NCBI GenBank assembly: GCA_964464375.1
Contig: CAYXFU010000052.1
Location: 1 to 22,259, forward strand
Reading direction: 5' to 3'
Length of the DNA: 22,259 bases
Source of the DNA: CAIOZA01 sp964464375
GTDB taxonomy: Bacteria > Bacteroidota > Ignavibacteria > Kapaibacteriales > UBA2268
The notes below the pieces were generated by a model. The model had not been told where the DNA came from and ran no database searches. It saw only the letters and a program-made list of their open reading frames with translations. Position numbers and translations under genes: made by a program. Positions 6,666 through 15,060 of this stretch are shown here, in pieces. Position 1 is the stretch's first letter. The number at the start of each line of letters is the position of its first letter.

Positions 6666-8578
6666 TATTTATAACTCCTCACTGCTAATTTCACATCTTC
6701 AAATACTAGCGGTTCAACGTGTCGAATAGGTTTTGTACTTTCACCTTGATATTCCCATGCAGCAACGTGGCAGAATTTCTCGTCATCACGCATAGCTTCT
6801 CCATCTGGATACTGGTGCTCTTCGCGGAAGTGAGCTCCGCAAGATTCATCACGTTCGAGAGCATCCCAAACCAGCACTTCAGCAAATTCGAGAAAATCAG
6901 CTATTCGGAGAGCTTTCTCTAGAACAATGTTGTAATCCTCGTTAACTCCTGTAATTGTTAAGTTTTCCCAGAACTCACTACGAATTTGAGGAATAATATC
7001 GAGTGCCTTTTTCAAACGTTCTTCGTTACGTCCCATTCCGCATAAATCCCACATTGTCTTGCCAAGTTCACGATGGAATTCAGTTGGAGTCTTCTTCCCA
7101 TTTATATTCAGCAGTTTATGTATTTTTTGATTGGCATCATTTTCTGCTTTCTTGAATTCAGGATGATCAGTAGTTACTTTCTCCAGCTTGTTTGTAGCAA
7201 GAAAGTGACCAATTGTATAAGGAATAACAAAGTATCCGTCACCAAGACCCTGCATCAATGCACTGGCACCAAGTCTATTAGCACCATGGTCGGAGAAGTT
7301 AGCTTCACCAATAACATGTAAACCAGGTATTGTACTCATAAGATTGTAATCAACCCACAAACCGCCCATTGTATAATGGGACGCAGGGTAAATCATCATA
7401 GGAGTTTCGTAAGGATTATCTCCTGTGATTCTTTCATACATCTCGAAAAGATTACCATAGCGTTCTTCTATTACTTTCTTGCCAAGTCGATTAATAGCAT
7501 CTTTAAAGTCAAGGTAAACACCATATCCTGTTGAACTAATTCCTCTACCGTCATCACAAGCTTCTTTTGCAGCTCTGGATGAAATGTCACGAGGTGATAA
7601 ATTTCCAAAACTTGGGTATTTTCTTTCAAGATAATAATCTCTTTCATCTTCTGGAATCTGACTGGGTGCTCGTTTGTCGTTCTGCTTCTTAGGAACCCAG
7701 ATTCTGCCGTCATTTCTGAGTGATTCACTCATCAATGTCAATTTGGACTGATGATCGCCGCTAACAGGAATACATGTCGGATGTATCTGTGTGTAACAAG
7801 GATTGGCGAAAGCTGCTCCTTTTTTGTATGCTCTGTAAGTAGCTGTTACGTTGCATGCCTGTGCATTTGTCGAAAGATAAAATACATTTCCATATCCACC
7901 TGTAGCAAGAACAACTGCATCACCCCAATGTGATTCAATCTTTCCGGTAACCAGATCGCGTGTAATAATTCCTCTAGCATAACCATCTATTATAACTACA
8001 TCAAGCATTTCCTTTCGTACATGCTGAACAACTGCTTTTTTACCGATTTGTCTTGATAGGGCAGAGTATGCTCCTAATAATAATTGCTGTCCTGTTTGAC
8101 CCCGAGCGTAAAATGTACGGGAAACCTGTGCACCACCAAAAGATCTATTGTCAAGCAATCCACCATATTCCCGTGCAAAGGGAACTCCCTGAGCAACACA
8201 CTGATCTATAATACTATTGCTAACCTGAGCAAGACGATAAACATTGGCTTCACGAGCACGAAAATCACCACCTTTAACTGTATCATAAAATAAACGCCAA
8301 ACACTATCACCGTCATTTGTGTAGTTTTTAGCTGCATTTATGCCACCCTGAGCGGCGATACTATGTGCTCTGCGTGGACTGTCAGCATAAGTAAACGCTT
8401 CAACCTGATAACCCAGTTCAGCCATCGAAGCAGCTGCAGATGCTCCAGCTAGTCCTGTTCCTACAACTAAAATTTTATACTTTCTTTTATTTGCTGCATT
8501 TATTAGTTTCATATCAAAACGGTATTTATCCCATTTATCCTTGATTTGCCCTGAAGGTATTTTAGCATCTAAATTCAT
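6665..8578 (-). CDS. sdhA: Succinate dehydrogenase/fumarate reductase flavoprotein subunit
   Basis: The 637-residue catalytic subunit oxidises succinate to fumarate or does the reverse. The Rossmann FAD site is KILVVGTGLAGASAA (about residues 35-49). The covalent-FAD histidine is His72 in RRAHSIAAQGG. Other family landmarks are the SRTFYARGQTGQQ segment, DISSRA (about 331-336), HYTMGG (His401), the substrate-region IGEANFSDHGANRLG (about 423-437), and the C-terminal helical domain. Length and motifs match the family found with a single diheme membrane subunit, as in Bacteroidetes and Bacillus. The ATG overlaps the sdhC stop (ATGA) and is preceded by GGAGG six bases upstream, which supports this start. 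It overlaps sdhB by one base at the other end. No damage is seen. Confidence 0.96.
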   Translation of the reverse strand: MNLDAKIPSGQIKDKWDKYRFDMKLINAANKRKYKILVVGTGLAGASAAASMAELGYQVEAFTYADSPRRAHSIAAQGGINAAKNYTNDGDSVWRLFYDTVKGGDFRAREANVYRLAQVSNSIIDQCVAQGVPFAREYGGLLDNRSFGGAQVSRTFYARGQTGQQLLLGAYSALSRQIGKKAVVQHVRKEMLDVVIIDGYARGIITRDLVTGKIESHWGDAVVLATGGYGNVFYLSTNAQACNVTATYRAYKKGAAFANPCYTQIHPTCIPVSGDHQSKLTLMSESLRNDGRIWVPKKQNDKRAPSQIPEDERDYYLERKYPSFGNLSPRDISSRAAKEACDDGRGISSTGYGVYLDFKDAINRLGKKVIEERYGNLFEMYERITGDNPYETPMMIYPASHYTMGGLWVDYNLMSTIPGLHVIGEANFSDHGANRLGASALMQGLGDGYFVIPYTIGHFLATNKLEKVTTDHPEFKKAENDANQKIHKLLNINGKKTPTEFHRELGKTMWDLCGMGRNEERLKKALDIIPQIRSEFWENLTITGVNEDYNIVLEKALRIADFLEFAEVLVWDALERDESCGAHFREEHQYPDGEAMRDDEKFCHVAAWEYQGESTKPIRHVEPLVFEDVKLAVRSYK

Positions 8579-9303
8579 AAATTACCTCCAATTAGTTTAA
8601 ATAAAACTGCAATAGGAATTGATATAAGGCAAATAACAATAATAAATGACAAAGCAACGCTCGATTTCTGAATTGTAGGAAAATACTTGGGATGATTCAA
8701 GCCTAGCGTCTGAAACATACTCTGAACTGCATGATTTAAATGAAATCCAACAATCGTAACTGCAATCATATACCCTAATGATATCAGTGGATTCTGAAAA
8801 CCAAGAATTACCATTCTGTAAACGTCAGTTCTCTCATAATTAAACATGGTAGCAGCTGATGATAAATGAAGTCCATTCGGTAAATACATCTGATTGACAA
8901 CATGCTCAGGATTTGTAATGTGCAGCGTTAAATGTGCGACATGATAAACCACAAATAGAAAAACAGCGATACCGGTCCAGAGCATTGTTCTGGATGTCAG
9001 CTTAGCTTTAAAATAATTTTTTACAGCATATTTCTCAGGTTTTGCTTCATTGCTTGAAACCTTAAGGACAATGGATGTCCAAACATGCAGAATTAGTGCT
9101 ACGAGCAAAACGATACGAGCAATCCAGAGCACTGGTCCGAGACTATGTAGGAATTGCGAATAAGAATTTATCGCATCTTGTCCACCATAAATCAGTAAAT
9201 TTCCTGCTGTATGAATAACAATGTATCCAACCAGCATTGCTCCGGTTACTGCCATCACGATTTTACTCAGGATCGATGATTGTAAGTAACTCAATATTCC
9301 CAT
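8575..9303 (-). CDS. sdhC: Succinate dehydrogenase cytochrome b558 subunit
   Basis: The 242-residue membrane anchor carries five hydrophobic helices, at about residues 13-38, 55-80, 106-128, 163-191 and 214-240. Candidate axial histidines are His31 (VIHTAGN), His73 (LHVW), His121 (YHVAH) and His188 (FHLNH), one on each of helices 1-4. This is the pattern of diheme, single-polypeptide SdhC proteins of the Bacillus/Bacteroidetes class. In such enzymes electrons move between the iron-sulfur subunit and menaquinone. It is the first gene of sdhCAB; its stop overlaps the sdhA start. The Shine-Dalgarno site before this ATG is weak, unlike that of sdhA. The 127 bases upstream must carry the operon promoter, but I could not pick a convincing -35/-10 pair there. 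Confidence 0.92.
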   Translation of the reverse strand: MGILSYLQSSILSKIVMAVTGAMLVGYIVIHTAGNLLIYGGQDAINSYSQFLHSLGPVLWIARIVLLVALILHVWTSIVLKVSSNEAKPEKYAVKNYFKAKLTSRTMLWTGIAVFLFVVYHVAHLTLHITNPEHVVNQMYLPNGLHLSSAATMFNYERTDVYRMVILGFQNPLISLGYMIAVTIVGFHLNHAVQSMFQTLGLNHPKYFPTIQKSSVALSFIIVICLISIPIAVLFKLIGGNL

Positions 9304-9430
9304 AATACTTTAACTATAAATGAATAATAAACAGTTATTTATTTGTCGGTTGTAAAATGTTTAAAGCTTTATATTTTAAATTTTATGTAAAGATAAGCAT
9401 TACAAATATATGGATTGGACTTGTATAATG

Positions 9431-11035
9431 CTATTTTTTTTCAAATTTTATTAAGACAAATCCCGTTAAATTGTTCGAGTAGATCAACTGAAATTGCCAA
9501 AAATCATGGTCTTGTTTTTCTAATGCAAAAAATGGAATTGAAACAAAATCTTTGTAATGGTTCAATGAATTCGGAATATTATCCGGATTTTTAAAATAAT
9601 TCAACGACGCTATGTACCTATATCCTCTTTTGTATGCAAGGTCAAATAACTTTCCAGCATTTTTTGCTTTGAATGCTTCTTTATCCATACATAATCCAAA
9701 TCCTGATAATCCCTGAAAACCTAGTCCATAAGTAACTATCCCGTCATCCATTTCTATGATTTTGGTAGATTTATCTATTTTTAATATTTCTTTTTTGATA
9801 GCATTCCTTTGTTTCCAGAAATTTTCATTGCTAGTTTCTGTTGTCAAATTTGTGAATGTATTCCAACATAAGGCGAACAATAACAAAATAGCTGAGTAAA
9901 TACTTATATACTTAATTTTCAGAAACGATGAATACTTTGTAAAGATAAAAAAAGAAACGATAACATTACTGGTTACAATGTCAATATTGTAGTACCATTG
10001 TCCTTGATCCCAAAGGTTCGTAAAGAAAAGATGGTAACCTACTTTTAATATTGAAGCAATGCCTAAGGTTGTTAACAGATTCCTAATTGTATCAATTTTA
10101 TTGAATAACCTTTTTACATTAAATCCTACGAAAAGACCTGAAACAATCAATACATATACAATAGGCAGAATTCTAGAATAAAGGTGTTCTCCCCAAAAAT
10201 AGTTAAATGATCGTCCTAAAAATATACCACGGATTATGTGCTGAACATTATCAAATGAAAATCCTGACTTCTGCATTCCACTAACAGGCAGCATCATTCC
10301 GATTGTAAATATATTATAAACCAAATATCCTGAAACAATTAGAATTGGTATCCCAAGAAATTTTGTTAAAATTGTAATTTTGTTTGGTTTTGACGAGTTA
10401 AAAAATATGAATAGAAAAACTGGTATGACAATAAAAATTTCATCTAATCTGCTCATAACAAGCAATGATAGTAAAAGAGAGATTGAAAACAACTGAAAAT
10501 TACTATATTCTTTATTGTCAGATAATCGAACCAATTGGTAGACAACTATTGAAAACAATAGTAATGAAAGGGATGTTTCCATACCATTCAATGTGGATAT
10601 TATTGAATAGTGCTTACCCACTGCAAGTCCAAATAGTAAATAAAAATAACCTGGTAAAACAGTCACAAAAGATAAAAGTTTAGATTTTGTTAGCTTATAT
10701 GTAGATAAATAAATAAATAAATTTGCAAATATTGTAAGAGCTAGACATAATATCAATATGATGAGTACCTGATCATTATGATTAGACGTAACACTAAACA
10801 CTATTGTAACAATCATTTGCCAGAGAGGGTGGAATCCATTGGTCGGATTAATTCCATCGAAAGTAAAAATTCCGGTATGATTAAAATTTTCAGCAATAGT
10901 AAAATAGTAAAATGCATCGTTATAGAAAAGATTAATAATTTTATCAGGAAACCAAAAAACAACTATCAGTGGGATGATAGATGTTGTAAGTATTATTATT
11001 AAATATTGATAAATATGATCGTGATGAAATTTCAC
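9431..11035 (-). CDS. Polytopic membrane glycosyltransferase-like protein (GT-C / GT39-type)
   Basis: The 534-residue protein has a start helix (about 11-28) and then an extracytoplasmic loop containing YNDAFYYFTIAENF and DGINPTNGFHPLWQ (about 38-73). About ten further hydrophobic helices follow, with a soluble C-terminal part of about 130 residues. An acidic residue just after the first helix, here Asp40, is the usual catalytic position in GT-C enzymes. These take a sugar from a polyprenyl-phosphate donor on the outer face of the inner membrane. The 'INPTNGFHPLW' element recurs in a family often annotated as GT39-like or as hypothetical membrane protein. The start codon appears to be GTG (11033-11035), since no ATG lies nearby. 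It has no sugar-nucleotide or polysaccharide genes around it, so acceptor and product are unknown. Confidence 0.65.
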   Translation of the reverse strand: MKFHHDHIYQYLIIILTTSIIPLIVVFWFPDKIINLFYNDAFYYFTIAENFNHTGIFTFDGINPTNGFHPLWQMIVTIVFSVTSNHNDQVLIILILCLALTIFANLFIYLSTYKLTKSKLLSFVTVLPGYFYLLFGLAVGKHYSIISTLNGMETSLSLLLFSIVVYQLVRLSDNKEYSNFQLFSISLLLSLLVMSRLDEIFIVIPVFLFIFFNSSKPNKITILTKFLGIPILIVSGYLVYNIFTIGMMLPVSGMQKSGFSFDNVQHIIRGIFLGRSFNYFWGEHLYSRILPIVYVLIVSGLFVGFNVKRLFNKIDTIRNLLTTLGIASILKVGYHLFFTNLWDQGQWYYNIDIVTSNVIVSFFIFTKYSSFLKIKYISIYSAILLLFALCWNTFTNLTTETSNENFWKQRNAIKKEILKIDKSTKIIEMDDGIVTYGLGFQGLSGFGLCMDKEAFKAKNAGKLFDLAYKRGYRYIASLNYFKNPDNIPNSLNHYKDFVSIPFFALEKQDHDFWQFQLIYSNNLTGFVLIKFEKK

Positions 11036-11098
11036 AAAGATTTCTTAATTTTTCTGAAAAAATATAGTAAAAATCATATATTTGTTAAAACAAATAAA

Positions 11099-11127
11099 TT
11101 GATGTGAGTTAAATTACAAATTATAGA
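11099..11127 (+). promoter_or_regulatory. Candidate promoter of the amino acid permease gene
   Basis: TTGATG (11099-11104) and TATAGA (11122-11127) are separated by 17 bases, close to a sigma-70-type -35/-10 pair, and end 38 bases before the ATG. The match is partial and the region is AT-rich, so this is only suggestive. Confidence 0.35.
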
Positions 11128-11165
11128 TAATAATATTTAATTTTTTTTATGATAGTGGGGTAGAA

Positions 11166-12692
11166 ATGGCATATAATCTTCTTCAAAAAAAATCCATGGA
11201 TGTTTTGATGCATGAAGTAACCACCGAGAAAAGTCTGAAGAGAGTTCTTGGTCCCGGTGGATTAACAACATTAGGGATAGGTGCAATTATCGGGGCAGGT
11301 ATCTTTGTTTTGACCGGGCAAGCAGCTGCTCAATATGCAGGACCTGCAATAGTAATATCATTTATTATTTCCGGTATGGCTTGTGCATTTGCAGGCTTGT
11401 GCTATGCTGAATTTGCATCTATGATACCGATCGCAGGAAGTGCTTACACATACTCTTATGCCACACTGGGCGAATTTTTTGCATGGATAATCGGATGGGA
11501 TTTGATCCTAGAATATCTTTTTGCAGCATCTACTGTCTCGGTTGGATGGAGCGGATATGTTGTAAGCTTTTTAAAAGATTTTGGTATAAATATTCCAGCT
11601 TATCTTTCTTCTGCAACAGGTACTTTACTGGCGGATATTCCGGGTATGGGATGGAAGGAGATGACATCCCAATTATCGAGTGAACTTCTAACAAAAGGGA
11701 TAAACATTCAAACTCTTCCACAAGTCACCGCATTAGTGAATTTGCCGGCAATGTTTATTGTTGCAATGATTACAATTTTACTGGTAATTGGAATAAAGGA
11801 ATCTGCAGGATTTAACTCAGTAATGGTTGTTATCAAAGTCACCGTGATTATAGCCTTTATTGCAATCGGTTATATGTTTATTAATCAGGCTAACTGGACA
11901 CCATTTATACCACCGAATACAGGTGAATGGGGGCACTTCGGCTGGAGTGGTATTCTCAGAGCGGCGGGTGTTATTTTCTTTGCCTACATTGGATTTGATG
12001 CTGTTTCGACTGCGGCTCAGGAGGCTAAGAATCCACAGAAAGATATGCCTATCGGAATATTAGGTTCTTTAACCATATCAACTATTCTATATATATTAGT
12101 AGCATTAGTTCTAACTGGAATCGTAAGCTATACTGCTTTGAACGTTTCCGATCCAGTAGCTGTCGGTGTTAATGCTATGGGTGAAAAACTTATCTGGCTT
12201 CGTCCGATTATAAAATTAGCAGCAATCGCTGGACTCAGCTCCGTTATACTTGTTATGTTGATGGGGCAACCGCGAATATTTTACTCAATGGCAAAAGATG
12301 GATTATTACCCGGCTTATTCTCCAAAGTACATCCAAAATTTCAGACACCATATTTCAGTACTATAATAACAGGAATTGTTGCAATGATTCTTGCAGGTAT
12401 CCTCCCTATAAGCATTCTCGGCGAAATGGTTTCTATTGGAACTCTTCTTGCTTTCGCAATTGTTTGTATAAGCATAATCGTACTTAGGAAAACAAGTCCA
12501 GAACTCAAAAGACCGTTCCGTACACCACTTGTGCCATGGATCCCTGCATTGGGAGCCATCGTATGTCTTGCTCAGATGCTAGCATTACCTTGGGATACTT
12601 GGCTAAGACTAATTATATGGATGGCTATCGGATTTTTTATATATTTTACTTATGGTCGTTATCACTCAAAAATTGCAAAATTCACAAAGTAA
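11166..12692 (+). CDS. APC-superfamily amino acid permease (cationic amino acid transporter type)
   Basis: The 508-residue protein has about 12 transmembrane helices. Helix 1 carries the family's broken-helix motif in GIGAIIGAGIFVLTG (about residues 37-51), where the substrate amine and carboxylate bind. CAFAGLCYAEFASMIPIAGS (helices 2-3) and FFAYIGFDAVSTAAQEAKNP (about 271-290) are characteristic of the CAT/YfnA group of amino acid/H+ symporters. The length of about 500 with a long loop between helices 3 and 5 fits that group. The ATG at 11166 follows GTGGGGT, a modest ribosome site; Met11 is an alternative start. It is a single-gene unit, divergent from the glycosyltransferase gene and closed by a strong terminator. 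The substrate is not determined by sequence. Confidence 0.88.
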   Translation: MAYNLLQKKSMDVLMHEVTTEKSLKRVLGPGGLTTLGIGAIIGAGIFVLTGQAAAQYAGPAIVISFIISGMACAFAGLCYAEFASMIPIAGSAYTYSYATLGEFFAWIIGWDLILEYLFAASTVSVGWSGYVVSFLKDFGINIPAYLSSATGTLLADIPGMGWKEMTSQLSSELLTKGINIQTLPQVTALVNLPAMFIVAMITILLVIGIKESAGFNSVMVVIKVTVIIAFIAIGYMFINQANWTPFIPPNTGEWGHFGWSGILRAAGVIFFAYIGFDAVSTAAQEAKNPQKDMPIGILGSLTISTILYILVALVLTGIVSYTALNVSDPVAVGVNAMGEKLIWLRPIIKLAAIAGLSSVILVMLMGQPRIFYSMAKDGLLPGLFSKVHPKFQTPYFSTIITGIVAMILAGILPISILGEMVSIGTLLAFAIVCISIIVLRKTSPELKRPFRTPLVPWIPALGAIVCLAQMLALPWDTWLRLIIWMAIGFFIYFTYGRYHSKIAKFTK

Positions 12693-12699
12693 ATAACAT

Positions 12700-12733
12700 A
12701 AATAGGCGGACAAAAATCCGCCTATTTGCTTTT
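12700..12733 (+). terminator. Rho-independent terminator after the permease gene
   Basis: AAATAGGCGGA (12700-12710) pairs perfectly with TCCGCCTATTT (12717-12727) across a 6-base loop, then GCTTTTAAAA. It lies 8 bases after the permease stop. Bases 12734-12869 hold no gene, only a weak TTAGAT/ATCTAA hairpin (12753-12770). Confidence 0.85.
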
Positions 12734-12869
12734 AAAAATTATTAATTCAAAATTAGATTATCTTATCTAAAAAATGTATCTTTCTCTGAAATCTATTCAT
12801 TGAAAGCAACATATTAGTAGTTCTATATTCAGGACCTTACTCAGATGATATGGTTAAATTGAATAATAC

Positions 12870-14870
12870 TTAAATCTTAATTATTTTATTGCTTCCCCAA
12901 TGCTCATTAATTCTAAATTTAATAAAATAAATACCTGTTGGGTAATCATTCAGATTTATAAAATGCTTACCCACTGAAAGTTTTTCCATTTTTATAATTA
13001 ATTTACCTGCTATGTCAGTAATGTACATCTCATCGACATCACGAACAATTTCAATATTCAAATCTCCACTTGTAGGATTGGGATAGCATTTTGCCGATTC
13101 AATTATTTCCTTATAATCAGGTGATGATTCACTCAGATGTTTCTCATCCTGATTGAAAATATTATTGTTGTCTCCTGTCCTGGCGAACTGTTTCTCACCG
13201 CTGCATTCAGGAATAATAGTGAACTGATCGATTAATCTAAGAAACAAAGCATTCATTAGCTCAACATCATATTTGTCTGTAGTTGGTTCAATATGTTTGT
13301 CACCAACTCCGCTGTGGTCAGTAAGGAAAACGTAAGTACCGTTTGTTGCAAGTGCTACCGAACGGAGTATGTATTCAGTACTTTTGTCAACACCTGAACA
13401 TGCAACAGGTATTATTCTGATTCCAGATAAAGCTGCTTTTGCAGTAATTTCCTGTAGTCTTTCCAACACGAGTGGATTAGTGTGTGGAGGAGCATCTAGT
13501 ATCAGAAAAATGATTCGTGTAATTGCTTTTGGACTCCAGCTTATTTCGTTTATTGATGTCATAAGCGCCAGATCCACAGCTTCCGGGAAGTCACCCCCAC
13601 CACCGGCTTGCTGATCGGCTATGAAGGAAGAAGTTATAGAAATATCTGAGTTTAGATCACTCTTTTTAACTGTATATTCATCCCAATCATCTCGATAGAA
13701 AACTGTTCCTAAGTTTATCTTTTTGTCTTTATGTTTTTCTTTTAACTTAGAGATTATGTCAGTGAGTTCAGCCTTGAGATAATTGATTTCATCACCCATT
13801 GAGCCTGTAGCATCAACTGTAAAAACAATATCAACATTATCCGGCATATCACAATAGTCTTCAATTCTGAGTATATTTACGCCTTCTTGGAATTTTTTCG
13901 CACTTTGTATTTGATATTTTTTATCTTTGTTAGTTACTTCAATTGAATATTTGTTGTCCGCTATTTGAGCCTCATTATAGATATTTGCCCAGAGTTCAGC
14001 TTTGCCTGTATTATCAGTTCTGCCTGACCAAACTTCCTCACCGTTGTCATTTAATAATCTTGCATTGCAGTCCACAACAGGCTTATTATCAAGTGTAACG
14101 AGTTGGACAGTATATCTTTCCTTAAGATTGAACATCCATTGAGTTTTGAATTCCTTAAGCTGATCTGCGGATATATCATTCCACATTTCCCATTTTCTGA
14201 AATCGTTCACTTCACCTGATGTGAGTGTCCCGGCATTAGCATTATTTTTAGCATATCCATCAGAGGTTGCAACTACACCACCGCTCAAACCCACAACAGA
14301 TCTAACACTCTTTTTCATAACACGTAATGATTTCGGAGATGGAGCAGATTCACCTACGCCTTTAGTACTAGCTGGAGCAAGAGGTGATTCTCCGATTGCT
14401 TTTGAACTGGGATATTCACCTGATAGCTCATCTACATCACGAGATTCTTTTTTCATTTCAATTTTAGCTGAGCTTGATTTAATTTCCATCTCTTCAAGTT
14501 TTGAATCCTTTTCTGACTTAACAATCTCATTGTTGATCACTTGCTCTGACAATGTATTTGGTTCAATCTCAACATTTTTGAGATTATTTATTCCTTGCTC
14601 AACACTTAATTTCTCAATTTCATAATCAATTTTAAAAAAGTAAGTGAATGTGATTTTATATTCTCCAGGTTTAATATCTAAACGAAATGTACCAAACCTG
14701 TTAGTTATAACTGTATCGCTGTAGGTTTTTGATGAGGCAATTACCTGAACACCTGTTAATGGTTTCCCATTTAGTGTATTGACTACTTTACCAGTTATAT
14801 ACGTTGCATCTGTTGATGTTGCAGATTGAAACAAAATTGCCATAAGAATCATCAAACCGTAAAATTTCAT
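12870..14870 (-). CDS. Secreted von Willebrand factor A protein with CarboxypepD-regulatory-like domain and T9SS sorting tail
   Basis: The 666-residue product has a signal peptide (about 1-20). A carboxypeptidase-regulatory-like beta domain (about 24-104, ITGKVVNTLNGKPLTGVQV) follows, then a charged Ser/Lys/Glu/Pro linker (about 105-190) and a second Ig/MG2-like domain (about 250-315, DNKPVVDCNARLLNDNGEEV). A VWA domain (about 344-551) has the metal-site motif DATGSMG (353-359) and the DAPPHT loop near 459. The last 75 residues (SAKCYPNPTSGDLNIEI onward, ending in NKIIKI) are a type A sorting domain. The protein is therefore expected to leave the cell, or be attached at its surface, by type IX secretion. 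VWA domains bind metal and partner proteins; the partner is unknown. The sequence SVRSVVGLSGGVVATSDG (188-205) resembles the start of TonB-receptor plug domains but no plug or barrel follows. GGAGG five bases before the ATG fixes the start. Confidence 0.85.
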   Translation of the reverse strand: MKFYGLMILMAILFQSATSTDATYITGKVVNTLNGKPLTGVQVIASSKTYSDTVITNRFGTFRLDIKPGEYKITFTYFFKIDYEIEKLSVEQGINNLKNVEIEPNTLSEQVINNEIVKSEKDSKLEEMEIKSSSAKIEMKKESRDVDELSGEYPSSKAIGESPLAPASTKGVGESAPSPKSLRVMKKSVRSVVGLSGGVVATSDGYAKNNANAGTLTSGEVNDFRKWEMWNDISADQLKEFKTQWMFNLKERYTVQLVTLDNKPVVDCNARLLNDNGEEVWSGRTDNTGKAELWANIYNEAQIADNKYSIEVTNKDKKYQIQSAKKFQEGVNILRIEDYCDMPDNVDIVFTVDATGSMGDEINYLKAELTDIISKLKEKHKDKKINLGTVFYRDDWDEYTVKKSDLNSDISITSSFIADQQAGGGGDFPEAVDLALMTSINEISWSPKAITRIIFLILDAPPHTNPLVLERLQEITAKAALSGIRIIPVACSGVDKSTEYILRSVALATNGTYVFLTDHSGVGDKHIEPTTDKYDVELMNALFLRLIDQFTIIPECSGEKQFARTGDNNNIFNQDEKHLSESSPDYKEIIESAKCYPNPTSGDLNIEIVRDVDEMYITDIAGKLIIKMEKLSVGKHFINLNDYPTGIYFIKFRINEHWGSNKIIKI

Positions 14871-14966
14871 ATTTCCTCCATTTATGAAAAATGTGATGCC
14901 CGAATTTAATAATAAGACACATCAAAACAATAAAAAGTTACAACAAGTTATAAAGTATATACTTCA

Positions 14967-14983
14967 CATCGATTATAGCGATG
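14967..14983 (-). promoter_or_regulatory. Dyad around a TATAAT box upstream of the VWA gene
   Basis: CATCG (14967-14971) and CGATG (14979-14983) flank a perfect TATAAT hexamer on the minus strand (14972-14977), 97 bases upstream of the VWA gene start. The -35 position is weak. It could be a -10 box with an overlapping operator, or chance in AT-rich DNA. The region also contains the typA leader on the other strand. Confidence 0.3.
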
Positions 14984-15060
14984 AATCAATTTTGCATTAA
15001 ATACATTATTTAATGCTTAATTACGTTAATCCGCTTTTAATAAATGGAAAATCGAGATTA

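Noticed and set aside
9304..9430. Bacteroidetes-type promoter (TTTG / TAnnTTTG) before sdhC
   Set aside because: TTTG and TATCTTTA occur on the minus strand but only about seven bases apart, not the needed spacing of about 20.
9431..11035. Oligosaccharyltransferase or O-antigen ligase identity for the membrane protein
   Set aside because: Neither a WWDYG-type motif nor the ligase's conserved periplasmic loop is visible. Only the general GT-C layout can be supported.
14221..14625. Open frame of 134 codons on the plus strand
   Set aside because: It lies antisense to the linker and N-terminal part of the VWA gene. Its Ser/Pro/Leu-rich composition mirrors the Lys/Glu/Ser-rich sense strand.
15013..15060. 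Upstream ATG as the start of typA
   Set aside because: The extra 16 residues are not part of the conserved TypA start, which begins with M-R-K-E-N-Y-R-N-I-A. The ATG at 15061 gives the usual length.
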